Source: Toxorhynchites rutilus septentrionalis
Taxonomy: Eukaryota; Arthropoda; Insecta; Diptera; Culicidae
Direction: 5' to 3'
Assembly (NCBI RefSeq): GCF_029784135.1
Contig: NC_073746.1
Span: 163,264,108-163,328,107, forward strand
DNA: 64,000 nucleotides
A program made the position numbers and the translations under genes. Of the stretch, positions 45,559 through 58,800 are shown piece after piece (the stretch's first letter is position 1; each line of letters opens with the position of its first letter). A model generated the notes under the pieces. The model saw only the letters and a list, made by a program, of their open reading frames with translations. It was not told the DNA's origin and ran no database searches.

Positions 45559-48500
45559 ATGAACCTCACCATCTTTCCTCGGCTGCTTCCGAGTGGAATG
45601 GCTGTCCAACCTGTTATCGTCGGTGGAGTTCCACCGGGAATCATCACATCCAGTACCACTACATATCTGATTCCCCACCACACCGCCCATCACCAGGAAA
45701 GTATGTCCACCAACACATCCACCAACCTCGCTCTGCAATGGAACATCAATGGACTGTACAACAACTTGGGAGAACTGGAGACCCTTGACCGAGAGTTATG
45801 TCCGTCCATCATCGCACTCCAAGAGATAAATCGAGTTTCCCCAACAAACATACAGAAAATTGTCGGGGTTAAATTCCACTGGCACACTAAGCGGGGCTCC
45901 GTTTTGCAACACTCTGTTGCTTTGGGTGTCCGGAGAAACATTCTCCATTTGCGAAAAACAAATATCCACTGACCTGCCAATAATAGCCGTCCAAATCGAG
46001 GCCCCGATTCCGGTGACCATCATTTGTATATACCTGCCATGAGGCATAATCCCGGAACTACGACGGAAGCTGCTTGAGGCGTTAGCAAGCTTGGAGGACC
46101 CAAAAATCATCTTGGGGGACTTCAATGCTCATCACCGCAACTGGGGAATTCAAACACCAAATGTCAGAGGGAATATCATCGCCTACCTCTTGGAGGTGAT
46201 GGAGCTCTCGGTCTTAAATGACGGCACTGACACTTTCCGTAGAGGTACGAGCAACACAGCCTTTGATATTTCAGCAGCTAATCTCAACTTGGTGGATAGG
46301 TTAGGGTGGAACAAAGCCGACGACATTCATGGCAGTGACCATCACCCGATAACCATCAGCTTCAACGGCCCGCCGCCGCTCGCAACTCGCAGACCAAGAT
46401 GGATCTTCGAAAGAGCTGACTGGACAGCTTTTCAAACATCTTCCGACTTCTTGATATATAGAGACAACCCAACCACCTTTGCCATTTTCAACAAAATCAT
46501 TATGGAGGCGGCCGAAGCCTTCATCCCAAGAACGAAAACCACTCCGGGGAAGAAAGCGCTGCATTGATGGTCCGAGGACATCAAAGGGGAGGTCAAGAAG
46601 CGGAGAAAGCTTCTGCGTACGGCCAAACGACTACCAGCAGGAGACCCAATGAAGGAAGTTGCCATGAACAGGTATCGAGCGCAACATATCAGAGTACGGC
46701 GGTTAATCCGGAAGGTGAAGTTAGACAGTTGGACTGGTTTTCTAGAGTCTATCAACGAAAACCAGTCCTCTGCGGATCTTTGGCGCAAAGTAAACGCACT
46801 AAATGGGAAGAGAAGGTCACACAACCCCATTCGTCAAGGTATTACTAGGCTGTGTCTCCAACCTGCAGCGATCCGGTTGATACTTCGAACACGCTCGGTG
46901 AATATTTCGCGGGATTGTCCTCGATCTCCGAATATGAGCCCGATTTCATCCGTCGACAGGGAGCGGCTATCACTTCGGTCAGCAACTTTGTGGTCCCTGT
47001 GAGTCATCCTAATAATCCTCTAAATCGGAACTTCATCATCGAGGAACTTTCTGTCGCCCTATGTTCCGCAAAAAGTCAACTGGCCCTGACGGTATCGGCT
47101 ACAAGATGCTGAAACATGGAATACACACGAATTTCCCGAGGGTTGGAGACACAGCCTAGAAATACCTATACCTAAGGTCGGTCAAAGCAGCAACAACGTG
47201 AAAGGCTACTGTCCAATTTCCTTAACCTCCTGTTCATCCAAGATCCTGGAAAGAATGACGAATAGACGCCTGGTCACCTTTCTAACGGAAAATAGAAAAT
47301 TGCACTATCAACAGTTCGCCTTCCGACCAGGTATGTGGCCAACAACAACAACGCGACCCTCGGAGACGTGATAGCCGAAGCCAACAGGAACCGTCAGCAC
47401 ATGGAGATGGTAGCACTGGATCTGGAAAAGGCATACAACAGAACATGGATCCCGTTAGTGCTGAAAACTCTGGCAGATTGGGGCGTTGACGGGAAATTAC
47501 TGCACTTCATCAGGAACTTCGCCACACGCCGAACCTTTGAGGTCAAAATTGGTAACATCAGCTCCCGAGCTTTCCAAAAGGAAACAGGAGTACCTCAAGG
47601 TTCTGTCCTTGTCGTCACCCTCTTTCTCGTCTCCATGAGTAGCCTGTTCCAGGTCCTGCCTGGGAGAGTCTTCGTGTTTGTCTACACACTCTTTTGATGG
47701 CAGTGAGTGACACCCATAGGATTCCACGCATCAGAATACAGGCAGCTACCAATGCCATCGGCCGGTGGGCGGCCGAGAGAGGATTTAGACTTTCAGCGCA
47801 GAAGAGCGACCATATGGTGATTTGCAGCGACAGACATCAGGGTCCCAACTCCAGGGTCAAGCTATACAAAAACAACATTCCCCGCCGGAAAACGCTAAAG
47901 ATCCTTGGAGTGTTTGTTGACCACAAACGTAACTTCCTCCGCCATTTCGAGGAAGTTAAGAACAGCTGTGCCACCCGGTTGAATCTAATGAAAACCATTT
48001 TCAAACCGCACCGAAGCAACAACAGAAATATCCGGCTACAGGTGGCCAAAGCCATCATCAGCAGCCGCCTCACCTATGGCCTTGAACTGACGTGTTTGGC
48101 TGGAGACAAGCTCCCAAAATCTCTGGCACCGATTTACAACAAAGCACTACTGACTGTCTCCGGTCTCCTGCCATCAACACCAGCTGCCTCTGTCTGCGCT
48201 AAAATTGGAGAACCTCCTTTCGATCTAATCACAGACTCGGCGATCGTAGTCAGGACTGCCAGTTTCTTGTCAAAAACTAGCGGTAGAGGGGAGACCCACC
48301 TAACCGCCCTTAGCAACACGATCCTGCAGCGTTTGGCGCATCCCAACCTCCCCCCGGTGGCAAAACAATCCTGGTTTGGTGCGAACGACTGGAGGTTCCC
48401 AACTGTTCTCGTCGAGAACGGTATTCGGGACAACTTTCGAGCCGGGGCGTGCTCGATCGGTCTGCTAGAATATTTCAAGGCCATCATAGCGGAAAAATAC

Positions 48501-49193
48501 CGTCTCCACGAGATCAGATACTCGGACGGCTCAAAAGGACCATCGGGAGTTGGATTTGGGGTGAGCGATAATAAGAATAGTCTGATTTCCAGCAAGAAAC
48601 TCGCGGACATCTGCCAGGTCTTCTCGGCCGAAGTGGTCGGCATCATCGAGGCAACTACAACTTCATCTTCCAAGCCGTTGTTGGTCGTCTCCGATTCGGC
48701 AAGCGCCATTGATGCCATCGGTGCGACCAGGTCCAAACATCCATGGGTACAGGCCATCAGGAAGTATATATTGCCCGACACTGTGCTCATGTGGGTCCCC
48801 GGACACAACGGCATCGAAGCGGCCGACCGGTTTGCCGGAATCGGTCACACAAGACCGTTCTTCATTCGGGATGTGCCGCTTGACGATGTGAAGTTGTGGA
48901 TCTCCAACTCTTTCCGCACCTTTTGGACCGAAAGGTGGTTCGCAGAGAGGAGGCAGTTCCTCAGAAAAGTCAAGGGCACTATTATCAGGTTTGACGATGT
49001 TAAAGGAATGAGAGAACAACGAATCCTGTCCAGACTGAGGACCGGTCACTGCTCGGTCTCACACGGATTCAATAGAGAACCCTCCCATCTACTCTGCGAC
49101 CTCTACCAAATCCACAACTCCGCGAATACTTCTTGTGTGGTTGCCCGAAATTTGATGATCTGCGAAACCTTCATGGAATCAGCGGGAGTGTAA
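45559..49193 (+). pseudogene. ORF2 pseudogene, I-clade copy 5
   Basis: The only copy that keeps RT motif A: 47404-47530 encodes VALDLEKAYNRTW and the following helix region, open within a frame from 47335. It has instead lost 7 bp at about 47685, which removes the catalytic YADD box and shifts the frame (FVYTLF then stop). The frame reopens at 47694 for 499 codons to 49193 with RNase H. There it has lost three residues (AGN) in GHNGIEAADRFAG next to the last catalytic aspartate, and gained one residue in LLPSTPAAS. Confidence 0.9.
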
Positions 49194-49619
49194 GAGACAT
49201 CTTAAGGGACGATCCAGCAAGAGTAGCACCGCTTGTCTGCTACCTAAAAGATGCAGAACTATTTTTTAAGATCTAGCGTCTGAACAATGGATCAGACAAG
49301 AAGATCCTTGTTCCTTCCCCTCCACGATGAAGGGGAATAAGAACGCTTCGGCATCTTCAACGGCACGGATTCCTCTCCACTGGCCTGGAGCCATGGGTCG
49401 AGGACATCCTTGCCATCTGGTCCAACAAGCAAACAGCAAGTTCTTCGTTAAGTTATGTTTCGCAAAAGGATTTTTATGTGTTTAATTTTTACGTCCAATT
49501 TTTATGTGATAATTTTATGTGCAATCTGTTCCCAACGAAACCTTGCGGCAATGCCGTCGATAAAGAGGCGAACCAGCCCAGGAGGCTGAAAACCTCTCAA
49601 ATAAAGAATAACAAAAAAA

Positions 49620-49958
49620 TCCTATTCGTTCGAAAATCAGAATAAGGGTGATAAACGAGCGACTTAAAAAAATAACAACGTAGTTCTACGTCAACAATGC
49701 GGTCGTATCTTGGACATAACCTCCTATAACTTTTTTCTTTCTATTATACAAGCGTTCAATCATAAAACTATTGCATAGCATGGAGAAACGATATGGATAA
49801 ATGGGAAAAAATTTAATGAAACAGTATAAATTACATATTAAAGAAGTTTATTTCAAATTAACAATTCATTTATTGAACAACAAAAGTTAGAAACAAAATT
49901 TCAAAAAAGTGTCATTGTCCAAAAATACACGCTCTGTAGGATTCGCCTGGATCATCTA
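49620..49958. other. Host flank, cassette E
   Basis: As in cassette A. No gene. Confidence 0.55.
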
Positions 49959-51051
49959 TCATCTATCATTGGAAAGGAAATCGCTCGCTTGGTCCATCAT
50001 CTGTGAGAAATAAATAATAATGTTACAAATTTGTAAATCATATAACTTTGAAATAAATACTCATGTCACATATCCTGTCTGTCATTTGTTGATAGCTGAG
50101 TCATCCGAAAAGGGCAACCCTAGCCAATAAGGCTCTCAGAAACTCAGAAAGAAACAAGAGAAAGAAATATTAGTAATATTTTAAACGAAAAAACGAAAAA
50201 ATAAATAAATAAAATATGAACTGGTAATAATAAATCAAATCCGCAACAGTATATATAAAGATATAAAAAATAAATGCATGTGGAATAAAACAAAACTACA
50301 GAAAATGTAATACGACAATAACAATAAATAAATAGAATGAAATCATCCAAAGATCAAATGTTCCTTATGGAAAAAATAATAAACTGGTAACAATAAAATA
50401 AATCCGCTACAGTATATAGAAAGATATAAAAAAATGAATGCAACAAAAAACGAAACCAATATGTACAATAGAACTCGCAACAACAACAAAAAATCAAACA
50501 ATAAATATTTAACAACTAATAACTCTGTCATCCGATCCATATATGCTTTAAGGGAAAAGCGACTGCGCCACCTCGCCTACCATAAGGATTATAAATTTAA
50601 AACAACATCGCTTTAGAAACTTTACCTCTTTCTCAGCTTTCAGTCGTCGATTTTCCTGCCGCAATTTTATATTTTCCGCTTCCATCCTCCGAAGTTCTCC
50701 TATAAGATTCCTGTTCTGGACAATCATATATTCCAACTCCGTTGCATCTACTGGTTCCCAGTAGTACAAATCTTCATCATCATCGACAAAAATTGTTTCA
50801 CTGGGCACCAGTGGCGGAGGAACTTCATCCTCGATCATCACTTCGTTTTGATGCATCTGGATCCGAATTGGCTGTAAATAAAAGTTTTGTTAACACTGTA
50901 CACACTCAGAAATATTTTTTCCTACCTTGATATCTTCATTCTGTGGTTTTCCACTACGTCTTTCATAACTTCCTGGTTCGCGGTTGGCCCAAGAACGCGT
51001 TGGAACCCTCAAGCTGACTGGAATCCTCGATGTAACGGTACCTCGCTTCAT
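49959..51051 (-). CDS. Three-exon coiled-coil protein gene, copy E
   Basis: Exons 50926-51051, 50626-50871 and 49959-50000. Predicted protein identical to copies B, C and D. The Pao/BEL element inserted in p115 lies about 1.1 kb upstream of its start and on the same strand, so its LTR promoter reads towards this gene. Confidence 0.6.
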
Positions 51052-51779
51052 TTTGTGTGGTGATGGGATTATAACTGCTTCTCTCTTGATAATTATAATC
51101 CTCAGTGGAGAAAATGTTTGCATCAACACAATGCTTGCTTCGATTGAATCAAAACTTGGAAAATGGCACTAGCCTGCTTTGCACTGTTTTTTTTATCTCG
51201 TTATTGTATCTTACATTATGTGAAAAATGACTTTGGTGTGATTTTGAGGTTGATGAAACATAAAATTAATAGTTACTGATTCTTAATTAGTTTTTAGATA
51301 CTAAAAATGAAATGTTATTTTTCAACAATATAGGATCGGAGTTTAACAATTGTTTCTTGTTACGATCAAGCAAAAGCTATAAATAATTAATTTATTGGAT
51401 AATCATGGATTTTCTTTTCGGTCGTTCTGTTACCATATCGCATATTTAACATAGTAATCTATTGCTTTGTTTGCAAACTGCGGTAACGAAATATTTTATG
51501 TATTTTCCTAGAATTTGAAAAAGTATGTGACTACAAAATGGTCTGTAACGAAAATGAAATCTGACATCCCTACCAACAACCGAAGGAACGAACCGTACAG
51601 AATACCAATCCCAAAATACCAATACACCTTCTTGAAACCACATCACTTTTGCAAGTGTCAAAACAGTGCCGAAATTATTGACGTGTAAGTTTCTTATCAC
51701 ATCAACAATTGGCAGCGAAAACTGTCTGTTTCTATGAAAAAATATTTAATTTCCTCCTGACAGTAGTAAATATTCGCTG
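51052..51779. promoter_or_regulatory. Divergent intergenic region, cassette E
   Basis: As in cassette A, without the 4-bp deletion seen in B and D. Confidence 0.5.
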
Positions 51780-52162
51780 ATGAACTTTATAAAAAGTGGT
51801 TTGCAGTCAGTGCTGGGTTCTCAGGAACCTGGGGCGCTGCAAAGTGGTGCCAAAACTGTATGAAACAACGAAATTTGGGTCAGAAACTCATTCTAAACCT
51901 TTTAAATTATTATGCCCCTCTGGAACAGGTAGAACAAGTGAGTGCTTCGACACTACTCGAGGATCGCCGCGATGCTTGCAGAGCGCTCAGGGCTCTTTCG
52001 AAAAAAATATCGCGTGGAAGTGGGAGCCCAAGGTATGCACGCTCTTCTCCAAGTCATGGAAATGGATAGAGCCGATCCGGAGATAATTGGGTACTGCTTG
52101 GACACCCTCTGTCATATCACTTCTCAGGAACAGTTCGAAGAAGACAACCCGGACAACCCAAG
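51780..52162 (+). pseudogene. Uso1: p115/Uso1 fragment, copy E, 5' part
   Basis: Start codon 51780, first exon 51780-51857, intron and seven-A frameshift as elsewhere. The sequence is cut after DNPDNPS by the Pao/BEL insertion at 52163 and resumes at 61365. Confidence 0.9.
52158..52162. repeat. 5-bp target-site duplication (left) of the Pao/BEL element
   Basis: ccaag at 52158-52162 recurs at 61365-61369. Units without the insertion have it once, in acaacccaagcgtgacgg. Confidence 0.95.
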
Positions 52163-52836
52163 TGAAAAATTTCTCTATTGAAAGAAAAATTTTAACGCTT
52201 TCGCGTGAGTTCTGTTACAATACTAAAGAATTTATTCAAAAGTTTCACAATATATACATGGTTCCTTAAACTAAGATTGACGAGGAACATCTCCTCTCTC
52301 TCTCTTGAAAACCGATAACATATCGGTTTCGTTTAGATCATCTACCTTCCTTGTCCCTTCTTCTAGCGTATGGTAACGTGCAGTCTGAGACGGCTGCACT
52401 ACCCTAAGAAAATACCTTAAGTTTATAGCACCTCGTCGGTGCGCCTATCTTATTCTTGGATTTCCCCTTTCCATCCTTCGCTCTAAATAACATCCTTTTA
52501 TTTTATTACACCCTGCTGGTGTATCTGGCTGAGCGCAGCTAGGGATGGAAAAGGGTAATAAAAATGCATCCTAAATGATGCATGCATTAAATTGTTTACC
52601 GGACGCTATTTAAATATTCGTCCATTCTGAATTTATGACCGGCAATAATTTCGAACTACAAGCGTTTTCTAGCCTAACAAAACACTTGAGCTCTTACATC
52701 TTTTAATTGCCTTACATTGGTCCTTTCTAAACGTTTCTATACCTCGCTTGGAGGTCTTTTCTAAATATAATCTCAAATATTGCTTATCTTATGGATCTGT
52801 AACTCGATCCGCGATAAGCCTCAGCTGTCCGTAACA
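52163..52836 (-). repeat. 3' LTR of the Pao/BEL element
   Basis: 674 bp. On the - strand the bases just inside it end GGAGTCCGGAA before the LTR start, a weak polypurine tract at about 52837-52847. The LTR holds a CT-rich run and several short inverted repeats such as atgcatcctaaatgatgcat. Confidence 0.95.
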
Positions 52837-52874
52837 TTCCGGACTCCGTAAATCTACTACATAGATTTACTCAA

Positions 52875-55800
52875 TTATAGACAACTATCACGGTTTAAAA
52901 TAATAGGAATATTTCTTGATTCTTCCTGAACTCTATTTAGCCGTATCATGTCTAATAACGAAGGCGGATCATCATTTCTTCTATTATTTTGTCTATTACT
53001 TCTTCTCTTTAATTTTATGTATACGTAAATTCCTACTATTATAATCATTGAAATAACAGTTATGGTACCTCCAAATGTATATACGTGTTTCTTTTTTATA
53101 AAATCGTCTTCAGGTATTACTGTATCCTTTATATCTACCTTTTCATATGGATTTCTACTCGAGATAGTTGTATTCAAATTTTCATTTATGTTTGGTTTTT
53201 CTAGTACATATGGTAGTTTCTGAATAGGTTTAAAAAATATTCTAGCTTCCCCGTTATGTCCAGATATTTGGGCATAACGAATAGTTTTTTCTGTTAGGAT
53301 CTTACAATCTGGGAACAGTTCTATGATCGCGTTCTTATAAGGCGGTGACATGGCTACATTATTACAATGGATTATTATCTTGCTAGGGTCGCTCGTTGTG
53401 TACAATATAGAGTTGATCTTATTCAATTTTGTTAACATGGTGTATGGTTCTTCCATCATCTTTGTTGAGCATTTTTGTTTTATCGTTTCATGAAGTAATG
53501 CTCCAGCTATGCAATCTGGAACTCTGGTTAATTCTGGCTGATTTACCACATAATGACTTTCATTAAGCTTTATTAAATTTCCATCTGGGTAAAAAAATTC
53601 ATGTTTATTATTAATTGCTATTACATGGTGATCTATTTTTATAACACTTCCATTTTCAGGAATAGGGATTACATTGAATACTTCGAAGTTTTCCTTATTA
53701 ATAATTACATTTTCCATTATTATATTTACTGTTCCATTTTCAATTTTAATGTTGTATTTAACTGCAAGTGGGTCTCTAAGGATTGAGTATCCTTCTGGTA
53801 ATTGCTTCTTTATATTTTGAATTGCCTTTTGCATTTCATTTTCGGCTAAAGGGTGAGTCTTAATTATCCTGTATTTTCGAGTTATGCCATCAATCAATTG
53901 CAAAGCTAACGTTGTGGTCTCAAAACATTTTCTTGCGAATATATTAGTTCTTTCTTCGGAATACTTTCCCTTCAAAGATAACATTCCTTCATTTAGTCTA
54001 CGAATTCTTACGCTTAATTCATCTCCCATATTTTTGCTTCTTTGATTCAATAGTCTCATGGTTTGTGAGATATCATGAAGTTTTTGCTCTTCGTGAATAC
54101 GCAAAGACTGTACTTCGTCTTCCACGTCATTACTCCCAAATAACAGGTCTTTCAAAAACCCAAGTATTCCACGACTCCTTTTTGATCGTGATAAAAAATT
54201 TATTTCTTGTTTTGCATTGTTACATTGTCGTTCTATCGACATTACAAGTTCTGTCAAAGCGCTGTCTTGAGTTACATTCCCCATGAACTTCAAGGTTCTT
54301 TCTAAGTTCGAATGAATAGAGTCTAGCATAGAAATATCGTCGTTAGGAATTAAGTTGGATACAATATTTGTCCTCCAAATTCCTCGCTTTACTATACATG
54401 ACCCAACATGATCAAACATTAAACCCCCTTCCTCAATAGGCTGGATGTTGACGGCATTTGTCAAATTTACCAGTACTAGAATTGCCATTGCGGTTACGAT
54501 AGCCTTTTGTATCGTGCCGGTATATGGTCTTATTTTACCTATGACTTTCTTTTTTGTTTGTGGCTTCGGTTTCAATTTTGACGCCAGCTCTTTTACATGC
54601 TCGATGTTAACCGTTTTTCTTACTCCCCATTCTTGAGGATTTCGCGGTCCCTTAATTTCCTCTTTACTCCCTGGGGCACTTTTAATTACTCCAACAAAGT
54701 TAAGAGGTGGTGAGGAAATAGTGGTATCTTTTGAGCTCTCGATTTCATTGTTCTTACTTACATCTAATACTGCTAATTTTACAGCTGGTCTAGTAATTTC
54801 ACCTTTAATTGTTTCCACGGTAGCGGATCTAACTTGCCCATCCATATTAGTTGTTGTTCTTATCACCTTGCCCTTATGCCATTTACCTTTCTTTTCTTCA
54901 TCGGCAAAAACCACGATATCCCCTACCTTTATAGGTTTAGTCTTCTCCAACCATTTATTTCTTTTAGTTAGGGTTGGGAGGTATTCTTTTATCCACCGAT
55001 TCCAATATCCCTTAACAATTGATTGCGCTCTTTTCCAGTGTTGACGAGTTGCTTCTGCTTTGGAAACGTCGTCGATCGTAATGACAGCTTCACCAGCGCA
55101 ACCTAACAGAAAGTGATTAGGAGTTAAAACCTCATCGTCTTCTGTATCTAAAGGAATATGCGTTAACGGGCGATTGTTAATGAGGAATTCAACTTCGGTT
55201 AGTATGGTTCTAAGTTCATACTCTGGTATGGTTTCTTGTTTTTGAGGTAAAAGGCTTTTAACTTCTCTCACCATTCTTTCCCATACTCCACCGAAATGCG
55301 GTGAAGCGGGAGGATTAAAATGCCATTTGACTCCGTCGTCTGATAGCCTTCTAAGAATTTTCTCAAATTCGTTTCTTGCTCCAATGAAATTAGTTCCATT
55401 GTCGCTGAACAACTCTTGCACTTTACCTCTACGATATTGTAAATTTCGGAAACATATAATAAAAGAGTCTGAGCTCATATCTTGTGCTAATTCGAGATGT
55501 ACTGCTCTTGTTGTCATACAAGTAAACAAACATCCCCAACGTTTTTCAGTGCGTCTTCCAATAGACACGCCATAAGGGCCGAAATAATCTGTGCCTGTAT
55601 ACGTGAATGGCTTACAATATGGTGTAGTTCTAGAACGTGGTAGGGCTGCCATCATTGGAGGAATTGGCTCCGCAGACATATTTTTACAAAATTGGCACTT
55701 CCTTCTAACTGTCTTAATAGCAACTCTGATGTTTGTTATCCAGAATTTTTGTCGCACTGCCGCTATGGCAGTCTCCAGGTTTTTATGTCGATATTTTTCG

Positions 55801-58800
55801 TGATAATGACGTAATATCAAAGTGCTCACATAATGCTTGTAGGACAGAATGATAGGTGTTCTGGCTGAAGTTGGTAAACAGTTAGCGTTCTCAATACGTC
55901 CCTTTGATCTCATTATTCCATCCGTGCAAATTTCCGGGCTAAGTGCTCGAATTTCACTTCCCTTATGAATTTTCATTTTATTTTGTAAGAGTTCCATTTC
56001 TTTGGGATATGACTCCCATTGAGCCTTATATATTAAAACGAGCTCAGCATAATCCAGGTCCTCCTTGTCAATATTTTTATTGAAGCTTTGGTTCCTGCAT
56101 TTTGATTTCAGCCAATCGATATATTTGAATGCAATTGCAACAGAACGCTTCAATCTCACAAAATCCGAACACCAATTTATGTGAATGCTTTTCAGACCAC
56201 TAAACTCTTTCGATTGAATAGTGTGCAGTGGTCTTAATTCTTCGTCAGTGTCGCTTCTCTGAACTTCATTTGGCCAGTTTTCTTCATTATCATATAAGAA
56301 CTGTGGGCCTGTAAACCAGATTGAATTACTATTTGATAATTTCGTAGCTTCATCCGCTGGATTATTCCTACTATTCACCCATTTCCACTGGTTTACGTAT
56401 GTGGTTTCTAATATTTCTCCTATCCGTAAGGCAACAAACTGTTTGTACTTGCGTGGTTCTGAACGAATCCATGCTAATACAGTTTTGGAATCTGACCAAA
56501 ATACTACTCTATCTATTGATAGACGTAGCTCGTTTTTTACTGTCTTAGCCAATCTGCTTCCTAATACAGCGGCTTGTAATTCGAGTCGTGGTATGGAAAG
56601 CATTTTAGTTGGTGCGACTCTTGCCTTGGCAGCCACGATATTGACATCAATGTGTGACTCATATACACTCCTTAAGTATACTGCTGCTGCATAAGCATTC
56701 TCAGATGCATCAACGAAGACATGTAGTTCTCGTTCTTTTGGGTGAGAAGAATTGGCATATGAACGTGGTATTCTTATTGCTCTTGCTTCTTCCAGTTTTG
56801 TGTGCCAGTTCTCCCATTTTTTCTTTAGTGCTGGGTTTAATTGTTCATCCCATGTTATTCCACTTTTCCAGAGCTCCTGCATTAGAATTCGAGATTGAAT
56901 TGTTATATGTGATAATAAACCAAGTGGATCGTAAACACTCATGCTTTGTGAAAGCAGTTTTCGTTTCGTAAACTCCTGTGTAACAGGAATATCCACCTTG
57001 TAGCGAATAAAATCCTTTTTTGTATCCCAATACACTCCGAGTACTTTTTCATATGATTCCTCAAATTTTCCTAATAAGTCTTCTTTAACTTCCGTTCTAT
57101 TTTCTTCCGGGATTTGTCCCAATAGCTCATTACTGTTGGATATAAAATTTCTGATATTGAAGTGCCCATATTTGTGAATGGTAATAACTTCGTTCACAAT
57201 TTTTGAGGCATTTTCTAAATCGTCGAAACTATCTAGGTAGTCATCCACGTAATGGTTGTTTTGAATGGCCTCTACTGCCTGAAGATGACTTTCTCTGAAT
57301 TTCTCAGCATTTGTGTTTTTAACAAACTGTGCGCATGCGGGCGAGCAGGTAGCTCCAAAGGTCATCACTTGCATCACATACACGTCGGGATCTTCGTCAA
57401 AGTTTTCCCTAAATAAAAACCTTTGGGCATTTTGATCTTCCTTTCTTATTTTAACTTGATGAAACATTTCTTTGATGTCTCCAGTTATCGCAAATTTTCC
57501 TTCTCTAAATCGTATTAACACTCCAAATAGCGACGTCGTTGCATCCGGGCCTTGTAATAAATTCGTGTTTAGGGACTCTCCCTTAACCTTAGCAGCGGCA
57601 TCAAAAACAAGCCGTGGCTTTATGGGCTGTTTATTTAGGTTCACAACTGTAAAGTGCGGTAAGTAAAATATTTTTGGATCACGTTGCTGCTGTTCTGTGG
57701 GAGTGAGTTTTCTAGCGTATCCCTTGGTTTCATATTCCTTTATTTTCTCAACATACCATTTACGTAGACATTGATTTTTACGCATTTTTGATTCTTGACC
57801 ACGTAGTCTGTTCATGGCTGATTGATAGCTATGCGGAAATTGTACATCCTCCTGTTTCCAAAGCAGCCCAATTTCATAACTTCCTTCTTCATATTTCAAA
57901 GTGGAATTCATGATATCAATCGATCTTTTTTCATCGTTAGACATCAAGGTTTTTACAGGTACTTTTATCCCGAAATCTTCTAGGCTAAAATAATTTTCCA
58001 TCATTTTATTGAAATAATCTGATGAATCAATTTCGTCGTTCATCAGCACGTGTCCTTTCAATTTTTTATGTTCGTTAGTTTGCCCGAACAAAACCCATCC
58101 GAGTTTAGTGTTCTGTGCGACTGGTTCATTAAATTTACCTGATCGCGTCTCCCTACCGCTTATCAAAAACGAATGCGGTAAACCTAACAGTATTTTTGGC
58201 ATAGCATTTTCATATCCTTCGAGAGTTATATCTTCTAAGTGATTGTATTCTCGTCGTAATTCATGAATATTCATTGACTGTGAGGGAAGAGATAATTCCG
58301 ACACAGTCCTCAAATTATGTATGTTATAACGTTGATTATTGCATCCTTGTATACTTAGGGAAATTTCTTCACTATCTAGTTCTTGCTGAGTTTCGCCATT
58401 AGTCCAAACCAGCGTTAAGGGGTTGTTACGCCCTTGTGTTCCAAGTTTATTTTTAATATCAGCGTGAATCAAACTTACTGATGACCCAGGGTCTAAAAAT
58501 GCGAAAGTTTTAATTTCCTTTTTTCCGCAGCCCAATGTAACTGGAAGGATTTGATACAGTATTTTGTTCTCTTTATTTACATGACAATTAACGCTTTCTG
58601 TATTATTAAGGTTAGCATCTCTCTGAGTTGCTCTATGCAGTAATGCGTGGTGTCTAAGTTTGCATCCATCGATTCCACAAGGCTTTGCGATCCTGCAATC
58701 TTTTACCATGTGGTTTGTATAATTACAACATGCTAAACATAGCCTGTGTTTAAAAATAAAATCACTCCTTTGTTGAACGTTCATATTTTTAAAAATTGAA

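Larger units (their letters stand above)
43394..49619 (+). mobile_element. I-clade retrotransposon, copy 5
   Basis: Complete span with no insertion. It is about 120 bp longer than the others because it keeps an RT segment they have lost. Confidence 0.88.
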
